Assembly: GCA_903851465.1 (NCBI GenBank) | Contig: CAINOI010000005.1 | Coordinates: forward strand, 1-37,074 | DNA: 37,074 nt | Reading direction: 5' to 3' | DNA from: an uncultured Bacteroidota bacterium | Lineage (GTDB): Bacteria; Bacteroidota; Bacteroidia; Chitinophagales; Chitinophagaceae | Shown here: piece after piece, positions 1 to 8,229 of the stretch | Position numbering within the stretch: the first letter of the stretch is position 1 | Layout: each line of letters starts with the position of its first letter | Position numbers and translations under genes: made by a program | The notes under the pieces: generated by a model | Databases searched by the model: none | Told to the model about the DNA's origin: nothing | Seen by the model: the letters and a program-made list of their open reading frames with translations, nothing else

Positions 1-1
1 C

Positions 2-3000
2 GATCAGTTCGAGTATGATTACAGAGACAGTGTGATCAAAAATCCGAACGGTGAGAAAGTATTTGAAATGACGAATGTGGAAGTGCCAAAACAATGGAGC
101 CAAATTGCAACGGATATCCTTGCACAAAAATATTTCAGAAAAGCGGGTGTACCCCAAGCCGATGGTTCTTTGGGTAGAGAAACAACGGTCAAACAGGTAG
201 CGCATCGTATGGCTAATTGTTGGAGAGTTTGGGGAGAGCGTTATGGTTATTTCGCAACATCAAGTGATGCACAAGTATTTTATGAAGAATTAGTATACAG
301 TATTTTAAACCAAGCATGTGTGCCAAATTCGCCACAATGGTTTAACACGGGCTTACACGAAAGCTATGGTATTACAGGTGGCGCACAAGGGCACTATTAT
401 GTAGATCCAACAGACAAACAATTAAAGCGTTCAACAAGTGCTTATGAGCGTCCTCAACCACACGCATGCTTTATCTTGAGTGTGAGTGATGATTTAGTGA
501 ACGATGGTGGTATCATGGACTTATGGACTAGAGAAGCAAGAATTTTTAAATATGGTTCTGGTGTTGGTACGAACTTCTCTCAAATTAGAGGAGCTAACGA
601 AAAATTATCTGGTGGTGGTTCTTCTAGCGGCTTAATGAGCTTCTTGAAAATTGGAGACCGCGCTGCTGGTGCCATCAAATCTGGTGGTACAACACGTCGT
701 GCTGCTAAAATGGTTTGTTTAGATTTAGATCACCCAGAAGTATTAGAATTCATCAACTGGAAAGTGCAAGAAGAAGATAAAGTTGCTGCATTAATTGCTG
801 CAGGTTATGACAATGGATATGAAGGAGAAGCGTATGCAACTGTTTCAGGCCAAAACTCAAACAACTCTGTACGTATTCCAAATAGCTTCTTTAAAGCATT
901 GTCTGAGGACGGCAATTGGGAATTAAAAGCACGTACCGATGGTCGTGTGATGAAATCAGTTCCAGCAAGAGAAGTTTGGGAGCAAATTGCAAACGCTGCT
1001 TGGCGTTGTGCGGATCCTGGTACACAATATGATACCACCATCAACGAGTGGCATACTTGTCCAAAAGGTGGCCGTATCAATGCATCTAACCCATGTTCTG
1101 AATACATGTTCTTAGATAATACTGCATGTAACTTGGCTTCTGTTAACTTAAGAAAATTCTTCAACGAATCAGATAATTCATTCGACGTAGAAGGTTTTGA
1201 ATATACAACAAGATTATGGCAGACTGTATTAGAAGTATCTATTTTAATGGCGCAGTTCCCTTCTAAAGAAGTGGCGCAATTATCATATGACTACAGAACG
1301 ACAGGTTTAGGTTTTGCTAACTTAGGTTCTATGTTGATGGTAAGTGGTATCGCTTATGATAGTGAAGAAGCACGTGGTATTGCTGGTGCAATCACTGCAA
1401 TCATGACTGGTATAGCATATAAGACATCTGCAGAGATGGCTGCTTTCTTAGGTGCGTTTGATAGATATCAAGAGAACAAAGAAGATATGTTACGAGTAAT
1501 GCGTAACCACCGTGCTGCTGCTTATGATGCAGAAGATGCTTATGTAGGTATTGAAATTAAGCCTCAAGGTATTAAAGCACAATTCACTCCTGACTACTTA
1601 TTAAAAGCTGCAACAAAAGCTTGGGATGATGCAGTTAAACTAGGAGAAAAATATGGTTACAGAAACGCCCAAACAACGGTTATCGCACCAACAGGAACCA
1701 TTGGTTTAGTAATGGATTGTGATACAACAGGTGTTGAACCAGATTTCGCATTGGTGAAGTTCAAGAAATTATCTGGCGGTGGTTATTTCAAAATTATCAA
1801 CCAATCTGTACCTCAAGCGTTAAAGAACTTAGGCTATACGCAAGCGCAAAATGATGCGATTGTAAACTTTGCAGTGGGTCATGCAAGCTTCGAAGGTGCA
1901 CCACATATCAATAACAAAAGTTTATTGGCGAAAGGTTTCACTCAAGAAGAAATTGATAAATTAAATGGTGCTGCAAAATCAGCATTTGAAATTGGATTCA
2001 TCTTTAACCGTTTCACATTAGGTGACGCTTGTTTAACAAGATTAGGATTTAAAGAAGAAGTTTTCGCTGACTGGAGCTTCAATTTATTAGAAGCTTTAGG
2101 ATTTAGCGAAGATCAAATTGACGAAGCAAATGATTATGTGTGTGGTACCATGACTGTAGAAGGTGCTCCAGCATTGAAAGACGAGCATTTGTCCATCTTT
2201 GATTGTGCCAACAAAAATGGTAAAAAAGGTGTTAGATACATCCATGCGCACGGACACATTAGAATGATGGCAGCTTGTCAACCATTCTTATCTGGTGCGA
2301 TTTCAAAAACAATTAACCTTCCACACGAAGCAACAGTAGAAGAAATTGCAGATAGTTATTTATTGAGTTGGAAATTAGGCTTAAAAGCGAATGCGATTTA
2401 TCGTGATGGTTCTAAATTAAGCCAACCATTGTCTACAAAATCTGACAAGAAAACGAAAACAGATAGCGCTGAAGCATCTGAAGAAGTAGCAACTTCACAA
2501 ATGGTGGACTTAAGCAACTTGACAGTAGATGAATTATTGGAAGAAGTACAAAAGAGAATGACGACTTCAACCGATACAGTATTGAAGCGTCAATTATCTC
2601 GTATTGTTGAGCGCAAATCCTTACCAGCTAAGCGTCGTGGATTTACACAAAAAGCACGCATTGGAGGTCAAGTATTGTTCTTAAGAACAGGGGAGTATAA
2701 TGACGGCACTGTTGGTGAATTATTCATTGACTTAGCAAAAGAAGGATCAACCCTTCGTAGCTTAATGAACTGTTTCGCGATCTCTATCTCTGTGGGATTA
2801 CAATATGGTGTGCCTTTAGAAGAGTTTGTTGACAAGTTTGTATTCACAAAATTTGAACCATCAGGTATGGTGGATCATCCAAATATTAAAACAACCACAT
2901 CTATCGTGGACTTCATCTTCCGTTCTTTAGCATATGAATATTTAGGCAGAACAGATTTAGTACATGTATTAGATAAGCCTACAGTGGAGAACTTAGGAGA

Positions 3001-3256
3001 GGAGGGAGACATTACCCTTGTGGGAAAGCCTGAATTGAGTAGCATTCGCGTAACTGCACCAGCTACTCAAGCACCTGCTGCAAAAGCAAATGTAGCAGCA
3101 GCGGTGAATGAAGGTGGTTCAATGGACAATATTACTGCAGCAGCAAAGAGCATGCAAAGCGATGCGCCTGCTTGTAGCACTTGTGGACATATCACTATTC
3201 GTAGCGGTACTTGTTACAAATGCTTGAACTGCGGAACAAGCATGGGATGTTCGTAA
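2..3256 (+). CDS. nrdJ: Adenosylcobalamin-dependent ribonucleoside-diphosphate reductase (class II), 5'-truncated
   Basis: Reduces ribonucleotides to deoxyribonucleotides in the cytoplasm with a B12-generated radical. A GTG at 32 is unlikely to be the start: the frame stays open to the window edge and already reads DQFEYDYRDS, so the true start lies upstream. Counting from that GTG, visible family features are the VPNSPQWFNTGL block near residue 97, a first conserved Cys in PHACFILS (about 143), the active-site NPCSE loop at 353-357, APTGTIG near 552 and a C-terminal Cys-rich tail (last ~27 residues, CSTCG, CYKCLNCG) that acts as a redox shuttle or metal site in NrdJ proteins. A charged Lys/Thr/Glu-rich linker lies near residue 800. 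At over 1080 visible residues it fits the long NrdJ class. Followed by a strong terminator, so probably the last or only gene of its transcript. Family assignment is firm; B12 dependence follows from family. Confidence 0.95.
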   Translation, partial: DQFEYDYRDSVIKNPNGEKVFEMTNVEVPKQWSQIATDILAQKYFRKAGVPQADGSLGRETTVKQVAHRMANCWRVWGERYGYFATSSDAQVFYEELVYSILNQACVPNSPQWFNTGLHESYGITGGAQGHYYVDPTDKQLKRSTSAYERPQPHACFILSVSDDLVNDGGIMDLWTREARIFKYGSGVGTNFSQIRGANEKLSGGGSSSGLMSFLKIGDRAAGAIKSGGTTRRAAKMVCLDLDHPEVLEFINWKVQEEDKVAALIAAGYDNGYEGEAYATVSGQNSNNSVRIPNSFFKALSEDGNWELKARTDGRVMKSVPAREVWEQIANAAWRCADPGTQYDTTINEWHTCPKGGRINASNPCSEYMFLDNTACNLASVNLRKFFNESDNSFDVEGFEYTTRLWQTVLEVSILMAQFPSKEVAQLSYDYRTTGLGFANLGSMLMVSGIAYDSEEARGIAGAITAIMTGIAYKTSAEMAAFLGAFDRYQENKEDMLRVMRNHRAAAYDAEDAYVGIEIKPQGIKAQFTPDYLLKAATKAWDDAVKLGEKYGYRNAQTTVIAPTGTIGLVMDCDTTGVEPDFALVKFKKLSGGGYFKIINQSVPQALKNLGYTQAQNDAIVNFAVGHASFEGAPHINNKSLLAKGFTQEEIDKLNGAAKSAFEIGFIFNRFTLGDACLTRLGFKEEVFADWSFNLLEALGFSEDQIDEANDYVCGTMTVEGAPALKDEHLSIFDCANKNGKKGVRYIHAHGHIRMMAACQPFLSGAISKTINLPHEATVEEIADSYLLSWKLGLKANAIYRDGSKLSQPLSTKSDKKTKTDSAEASEEVATSQMVDLSNLTVDELLEEVQKRMTTSTDTVLKRQLSRIVERKSLPAKRRGFTQKARIGGQVLFLRTGEYNDGTVGELFIDLAKEGSTLRSLMNCFAISISVGLQYGVPLEEFVDKFVFTKFEPSGMVDHPNIKTTTSIVDFIFRSLAYEYLGRTDLVHVLDKPTVENLGEEGDITLVGKPELSSIRVTAPATQAPAAKANVAAAVNEGGSMDNITAAAKSMQSDAPACSTCGHITIRSGTCYKCLNCGTSMGCS

Positions 3257-3290
3257 AAACCAAATTTTATAGAAAAGTATAATTTGGTTT
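3257..3290 (+). other. 10-bp perfect inverted repeat after nrdJ
   Basis: AAACCAAATT (3257-3266) and AATTTGGTTT (3281-3290) can pair around a 14-nt loop directly after the nrdJ stop. There is no T-run after it, so it is more likely an mRNA 3'-end stabilising hairpin than a terminator by itself. The stronger terminator follows 20 nt later. Confidence 0.45.
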
Positions 3291-3309
3291 TACTACTCTA
3301 ATGATTTTC

Positions 3310-3343
3310 AAAAGGCCCCAATTCATGGGGCCTTTTATTTTTT
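3310..3343 (+). terminator. Rho-independent terminator of nrdJ
   Basis: AAAAGGCCCC (3310-3319) pairs perfectly with GGGGCCTTTT (3327-3336) around a 7-nt loop and is followed by ATTTTTT. The AAGGCCCC stem recurs in the terminators at 5891 and 15012. A second, isolated copy of the 3' arm, GGGGCCTTTT, lies at 3372-3381. Confidence 0.85.
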
Positions 3344-3480
3344 GCTACTTTTTAAATCTCACCCTATCAACGGGGCCTTTTGGGTTTTCTACCCACAAAC
3401 ATTCAAATAAAAAATTTACAACAATAGATAAAATCAAGTAAATTCATAGTTCAAATTATCACTAGAAAAATAATTTTCTT

Positions 3481-5223
3481 ATGTCAGATTTTCAAGTTAA
3501 AGTAGCACCTAAAACATATGACGCAGTCATAGTGGGTTCTGGTGCTGGTGGTGGAATGGCTGCTTATGTTTTAGCAAAAGCAGGATTGAAAGTATGCTTA
3601 TTAGAGGCAGGTCCAGATTTTGATCCTGCAAAGCATTCTGCACAAATGAAAAATCCTTGGGATTCACCTCGTCGCGGCGCAAGTTCAAAATACCGTCCAT
3701 TTGGTGAGTTTGACGGTTGTTTTTGGGGTTGGGAAATTGACGGCGAACCTTATACTCAAACAAAAGGTTCCGATCATTTTGATTGGTGGAGAGCAAGAAT
3801 GGTGGGAGGTAGAACCAATCACTGGGGACGTATTTCATTGAGATTTGGTCCAAGAGATTTTAAAAGAAAAAGTATTGATGGTTTAGGAGATGATTGGCCA
3901 ATTGGTTACGAAGATGTAAAACCATACTACGATAAAATAGATCAATTGATTGGAGTATACGGAACGAATGAAGGTTTAGAGAACGATCCAGACGGTATCT
4001 TCTTACCACCTCCAAAACCAAGACTACATGAATTGATGTTTAAGAAAGCGGCTACTGGCATTAATATCCCAGTGATTCCTTCTCGTTTATCTATTTTAAC
4101 TAAAAAAATAAACGATGAACGAGGGGCATGTTTTTATTGTGGCCAGTGTAATCGTTCTTGTAAAGTGTACGGAGATTTTTCTTCATCCTCTGTTTTGGTA
4201 AAACCAGCAGTGATGACTGGGAATGTAGATTTGATCACAGGTGCAATGGCGCGTGAAGTGTTGACGGACAATGAAGGAAAAGCAAAAGGTATTTCTTATG
4301 TCAACAAATCGGATAAACAAGAATACCAGATCAATGCGAAAGTAGTGATCCTTGGTGCAAGCACCTGTGAGACCGCTCGTTTATTATTGAATTCTAAATC
4401 ACAAAAACATCCAAACGGATTGGCGAATAGTTCTGGCGTAGTAGGTCATTATTTACATGATTCAACCGGTGCTGCATTGGGCGGGGTGATTCCTAATTTA
4501 ATGGGTCGTAAGCGCTATAACGAAGATGGTGTGGGTGGCATGCACGTGTATACGCCATGGTGGTTGGATAATAAAAAATTAGATTTTCCACGTGGTTACC
4601 ATATTGAATATTGGGGCGGGATGAGCCAACCAAGCTACGGCTTTGGCATGGGCACCCAAGGTTTGAATGGCAAATTCCAAGTGAATGGAAAAACAAAAGA
4701 GGAAGGCGGGTATGGTAGTTCATTAAAAGAAGACGTTCGTTTCTTTTACGGAGCAAGTGTAGGTATGGGTGGTCGTGGAGAAGCAGTGCCTCGTTTTGAA
4801 AACCATTGTAAGATAGACCCAGACGTAGTTGATAAATATGGTATTCCAGTTTTAAATTTTGATTGTAAGAATTCAGAATATGAAATCAAGCAAGCAAAAC
4901 ACATGAAAGAAACATTCCGTGAAATCATGCACGAAATTGGCGCTGTCATTACATGGGGCGATCAGGATGACGCAACCAATAATTATGGCTTATCTAATCC
5001 TGGAAATATCATTCATGAAGCAGGCACGGTGCGCATGGGTAATGATAAAAAAGCTGCCCCATTGAATGCATGGGGGCAAGCGCATGATTGTAAGAATTTA
5101 TTTTGTGTAGATGGTTCGGTATTTACGTCTCAAGCAGACAAAAATATCACATGGACTATCTTGGCATTGTCAATGCGTACATCGGAATACATTTTGGATC
5201 AGTTACAAAAACAAAATCTTTAA
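3481..5223 (+). CDS. GMC-family FAD-dependent oxidoreductase (sugar/alcohol dehydrogenase type) with a four-Cys insert
   Basis: Predicted flavoprotein that oxidises an alcohol or sugar hydroxyl. The N-terminal FAD-binding GSGAGGG is at residues 19-25, followed by LEAG where the adenosine ribose binds. The GMC C-terminal part is present: HEAGTVRMG near 512 and CVDGSVF...NITWT near 540-555, with Asn in place of the second catalytic His. Residues about 217-227 read C-x2-C-x2-C-x3-C (CFYCGQCNRSC), a pattern suited to an iron-sulfur cluster, as in FAD glucose dehydrogenase-type enzymes that pass electrons on rather than reduce oxygen. At 580 aa it is full length for the group. The gene 11 nt downstream encodes a subunit-3-like partner, which supports a membrane- or periplasm-linked dehydrogenase complex. 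There is no N-terminal signal peptide, so export would have to be hitch-hiker Tat transport with the partner (inference). The substrate cannot be told. Confidence 0.9.
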   Translation: MSDFQVKVAPKTYDAVIVGSGAGGGMAAYVLAKAGLKVCLLEAGPDFDPAKHSAQMKNPWDSPRRGASSKYRPFGEFDGCFWGWEIDGEPYTQTKGSDHFDWWRARMVGGRTNHWGRISLRFGPRDFKRKSIDGLGDDWPIGYEDVKPYYDKIDQLIGVYGTNEGLENDPDGIFLPPPKPRLHELMFKKAATGINIPVIPSRLSILTKKINDERGACFYCGQCNRSCKVYGDFSSSSVLVKPAVMTGNVDLITGAMAREVLTDNEGKAKGISYVNKSDKQEYQINAKVVILGASTCETARLLLNSKSQKHPNGLANSSGVVGHYLHDSTGAALGGVIPNLMGRKRYNEDGVGGMHVYTPWWLDNKKLDFPRGYHIEYWGGMSQPSYGFGMGTQGLNGKFQVNGKTKEEGGYGSSLKEDVRFFYGASVGMGGRGEAVPRFENHCKIDPDVVDKYGIPVLNFDCKNSEYEIKQAKHMKETFREIMHEIGAVITWGDQDDATNNYGLSNPGNIIHEAGTVRMGNDKKAAPLNAWGQAHDCKNLFCVDGSVFTSQADKNITWTILALSMRTSEYILDQLQKQNL

Positions 5224-5234
5224 AACTAAATACC

Positions 5235-5870
5235 ATGGACAGAAGAAAATCCATTAAAGCATTAATACTCGGAACAGTTTCAGCTAGCGTTGTGATAGAT
5301 GCTTGTAAAAGCGATAAGACCACTGTGGCTGAATACAATTTGGATGATAGAATGCAGGAAGAAAAAGATTATTTGGTGAAACTCAATGCTGAACCAAAAT
5401 TCTTTGATGAGCACGAAATGGCGACAATCATTGTATTGGGCGATATTATTATGCCAAAAGATGAAAACAGTGGTTCTGCATCTGAAGCAAAAGTGCCAGA
5501 GTTTATAGAATTCATTGTAAAAGATATGCCAGAGCATCAAGTACCTGTGAGAGGAGGATTAAGATGGCTAGATTTGCATAGTTACAATAAGCATGGGAAA
5601 TCTTTTGTGAGCTGTACTAATGCACAACAAATTGGTATCGTAGACGAAATCGCTTATCCAAAAAAAGCGAAGCCAGAAGTAGCACAGGGTGTGAGCTTTT
5701 TCAATAAAATGAGAGACCTTGTAACAACTGGTTATTACACTTCTGAGATTGGGGTCAAAGACCTTGGTTATATGGGGAATGTGCCGAATCAATGGCAGGG
5801 CGTACCAGATGATGTATTGAAGCATCATGGATTAGCCTATACAGAGAAGGAGTTAAAAGAGTGCATTTAA
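5235..5870 (+). CDS. Gluconate 2-dehydrogenase subunit 3-like protein (small subunit of the GMC dehydrogenase)
   Basis: I choose the ATG at 5235 (211 aa) because the protein then begins MDRRKSIKALILG, a twin-arginine-type signal with a hydrophobic stretch. The longer reading frame would overlap the upstream gene by 121 nt. After the hydrophobic stretch comes VIDAC, a weak lipobox, so the mature protein could be a lipoprotein. The body (EEKDYLVKLNAEPKFFDEHEMATIIVLGDIIMP and so on) matches the gluconate 2-dehydrogenase subunit 3 family (PF13618). The family usually serves as the Tat-carrying small subunit that escorts a GMC flavoprotein across the membrane. It sits 11 nt after the GMC gene and shares its terminator. 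No cytochrome c subunit gene is next to the pair, so the electron acceptor is unknown. Confidence 0.85.
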   Translation: MDRRKSIKALILGTVSASVVIDACKSDKTTVAEYNLDDRMQEEKDYLVKLNAEPKFFDEHEMATIIVLGDIIMPKDENSGSASEAKVPEFIEFIVKDMPEHQVPVRGGLRWLDLHSYNKHGKSFVSCTNAQQIGIVDEIAYPKKAKPEVAQGVSFFNKMRDLVTTGYYTSEIGVKDLGYMGNVPNQWQGVPDDVLKHHGLAYTEKELKECI

Positions 5871-5890
5871 TTTTCACGAATAATTTAATA

Positions 5891-5924
5891 AAAAAAGGCC
5901 CCAAAATTTTTGGGGCCTTTTTTT
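5891..5924. terminator. Strong, probably bidirectional terminator between the subunit-3 gene and metG
   Basis: AAAAAAGGCCCC (5891-5902) pairs with GGGGCCTTTTTT (5912-5923); the AAAATTTTT loop extends the palindrome. It is A-rich on the left and T-rich on the right, so it can work for the rightward GMC operon and for leftward metG transcripts. Confidence 0.85.
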
Positions 5925-5944
5925 ATATTCTTTTTATTAGAATT

Positions 5945-6020
5945 ATTTGAAAATATACTATTCCGTAGCGAACGTTTGAGCAAAGCGATCGAGAGCCTAG
6001 GGATAGGTGTATTTTCAAAT
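5945..6020. repeat. 76-nt imperfect hairpin element, possible structured RNA or palindromic repeat
   Basis: ATTTGAAAATATACTATTCC (5945-5964) pairs with 6000-6020 over 20 bp, with one bulged G and two G-T wobbles. The apical part (5965-5999) contains GCGAACG, GCAAAGCGATCG and similar short GC-rich words and is richer in G+C than the flanks. It lies between a strong terminator and the 3' end of metG. No reading frame explains it. Whether it is repeated elsewhere in the genome cannot be judged from one window. Confidence 0.5.
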
Positions 6021-6048
6021 TTACTTTATTGATAGAAATTAAATGGGG

Positions 6049-8193
6049 CTATGAAATTGCACTTCCTGCAGCAATTGCTTCGCTTGGGCTCACAAAGTAT
6101 AATTTTCCAGCTGCGTCTTCGGCCATTAAAATCATCCCCTTGCTTTCGATGCCGCGCATTTTTCTTGGGGCTAAATTGGCCACAATCGTCACTTGCTTGC
6201 CAACAATCTCTTCTGGTTTAAAATGCATAGCGATACCAGAAAGGATGGTTCTTTGCTCAAATCCAAGGTCTACCAACAACTCCAATAACTTATCTGCTTT
6301 TTCAACTTTCTTGGCTTCTATAATAGTGCCAACACGTAAATCTATTTTACCAAAATCATCAAAAACGATTTCTGGTTTCAGGCTATTGTCTTTTGCAGGT
6401 TCGGTGCTTGTATTTTCCATAGTTGTTTTTTTAGCAGCTACATTGGCTTGCAACTGTGCTAGTTCTGCATCAATTTCTTCGTTCTCTATTTTTCTAAAAA
6501 GTAATTCAGGTGCTCGTAAGGAGTAACCTACTTTTAATAAATCAAATTTTCCGGCATTTTCCCACTCTAACATTTTGTCTACCACCTTCATCATGTAACA
6601 CATTTTCTTAGCAGTAAATGGAATGAAAGGTTGTGCAAGAATCGCTAGGTTAGCACACAATTGCAAGCAAGCATGCATGGTGTTGTCGATGATCTTTTGT
6701 GCATCTGGATTTTGGTCCAATGTCTTAGCGACTATCCATGGCTCCTGCTTTTGCATGTATTGGTTGCCTTTTCTAGCTAGGTCAATCAATTCAAATTGTG
6801 CTTCTCTGAATTTGTATTGCTCTAATAAATTGGTGATTTTTTCTTTGGACACTTTCACCGCCTCTATCATACCCTTAAAGCTATCAGTCATATTGTCGCT
6901 TGCCGCTTCTGCTGCAATTAAATCTGTATGAAAAGGAGGCACTTTACCATTGCATAATTTATGCATCAATACCCAAGTTCTATTCACAAAATTGGCGAAG
7001 ATGCTTACCAATTCACCATTCACAGATTCTTGAAAACCTTTCCATGTAAATTCACTATCCTTTGATTCAGGCGCAATAGAAGTTAAGTAAAAACGTAAAC
7101 TATCCGCAAGTCCATCTCCACCATTTTCTTTTTTGATCCACTTGTTGATATAGTCATCCATTTCAATGCTCCATCCTCTAGAAGTACTCATCTTGTCACC
7201 TTCTAAATTCATGAACTCGTTGGCTGGCACATTTTCTGGTAAGATGTTTCCATTCAATTTTAACATGACAGGGAAGATGATGCAATGAAATACAATATTG
7301 TCTTTCCCAATAAAGTGAACCAATTTTGTATCCTTGTCATTCCAATATGGCGTCCAATCTTTATTATTGTTAAGTGCCCATTGTTTGGTGGCACTGATAT
7401 ATCCAATAGGTGCATCAAACCAAACGTATAAAACTTTTCCTTCACCTCCCGGCACAGGTACTTTAATACCCCAATCTAAATCACGCGTCACTGCTCTTGC
7501 TTGTAAACCGCCGTCAATCCAGCTTTTGCATTGACCCACTACTGCAGGGCGCCAATCATTTGCGTGTTCTTTTAAGATCCATTCGCGTAAAAAATCCTCA
7601 TGTCTATTTAACGGAAGGTACCAATGCGATGTTTCTTTTTTAATGGGTGCTTGACCACTTAATGTACTCACCGGATTGATTAATTCTTCTGGACTTAATG
7701 TCTTGCCACATTTTTCACATTGATCCCCATAGGCCTCTTTATGACCACAACTTGGACAAGTACCTTTGATATAACGATCTGCTAAAAAAGTATTGGTGGC
7801 TTCGTCAAAATATTGTTCCGAAGTTTTTATTTCTAAGTCTCCTTTTGCTTCTAGATTTTTAAAAAATTCAGAGGCTGTTGCGTGGTGCAATGGGTCGCTT
7901 GTTCTATGATAGATATCAAAGGCAATTCCTAAGTCCTTGAAATTTTGTTCAATGATTGGGTGGTATTTATCAATGATGGCTTGAGCGGTGGTACCCTCTT
8001 TGGTTGCTTGAATAGGAATGGCTGTTCCATGTTCATCACTTCCACATACAAAAACGACGTCTCTTTGTTGCGCTTTTAAATAGCGAACATAGATGTCGGC
8101 TGGCAAATAAGCACCTGCTAAATGGCCAATATGCTTTAAACCATTTGCATAAGGAAGGGCTGCTGTAATTAAATATCTTTTAGGCGTGTTCAT
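6049..8193 (-). CDS. metG: Methionyl-tRNA synthetase
   Basis: Charges tRNA-Met in the cytoplasm. The ATG at 8193 gives a 714-aa protein starting MNTPKRYLITAALPYANG; the 41 further codons upstream would run into the divergent gene and show no family similarity. HIGH-class motif: HIGHLAGAYLPADIY near residue 22. The zinc knuckle CPSCG...CEKCG lies near 145-165. The KMSKS-class motif is DKMSTSRG. The C-terminal ~110 residues (DDFGKIDLRVGTIIEAKKVEKADKL) form the EMAP/Trbp111-like tRNA-binding domain that dimerises MetRS. Length is normal for the two-domain bacterial form. A tRNA-Met gene also lies in this window, at 35322. Its promoter overlaps the first codons of the divergent LD-carboxypeptidase gene. 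Confidence 0.97.
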   Translation of the reverse strand: MNTPKRYLITAALPYANGLKHIGHLAGAYLPADIYVRYLKAQQRDVVFVCGSDEHGTAIPIQATKEGTTAQAIIDKYHPIIEQNFKDLGIAFDIYHRTSDPLHHATASEFFKNLEAKGDLEIKTSEQYFDEATNTFLADRYIKGTCPSCGHKEAYGDQCEKCGKTLSPEELINPVSTLSGQAPIKKETSHWYLPLNRHEDFLREWILKEHANDWRPAVVGQCKSWIDGGLQARAVTRDLDWGIKVPVPGGEGKVLYVWFDAPIGYISATKQWALNNNKDWTPYWNDKDTKLVHFIGKDNIVFHCIIFPVMLKLNGNILPENVPANEFMNLEGDKMSTSRGWSIEMDDYINKWIKKENGGDGLADSLRFYLTSIAPESKDSEFTWKGFQESVNGELVSIFANFVNRTWVLMHKLCNGKVPPFHTDLIAAEAASDNMTDSFKGMIEAVKVSKEKITNLLEQYKFREAQFELIDLARKGNQYMQKQEPWIVAKTLDQNPDAQKIIDNTMHACLQLCANLAILAQPFIPFTAKKMCYMMKVVDKMLEWENAGKFDLLKVGYSLRAPELLFRKIENEEIDAELAQLQANVAAKKTTMENTSTEPAKDNSLKPEIVFDDFGKIDLRVGTIIEAKKVEKADKLLELLVDLGFEQRTILSGIAMHFKPEEIVGKQVTIVANLAPRKMRGIESKGMILMAEDAAGKLYFVSPSEAIAAGSAIS

Positions 8194-8198
8194 TCCTG

Positions 8199-8229
8199 CA
8201 AAAGTAATTAATATTGCGGTATGATTCAA
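8199..8229 (-). promoter_or_regulatory. metG promoter (TTG-N20-TACTTTTG) lying 5 nt before the start codon
   Basis: On the minus strand the -7 box TACTTTTG (8206-8199) matches TAnnTTTG. TTG at 8229-8227 is the -33 match with a 20-nt spacer. Only five bases separate the box from the metG ATG, so the transcript should be leaderless or nearly so. The -33 part lies inside the third codon of the divergent gene. An imperfect plus-strand box, TAATATTG (8209-8216), four bases before the ATG at 8221, could drive that gene. Confidence 0.55.

Noticed and set aside
6029..6526. Plus-strand open frame of 165 codons
   Set aside because: Lies entirely antisense to the metG C-terminal domain, starts in an AT-rich non-SD context and has a low-complexity Ser/Ala/Ile composition expected of a complement frame.
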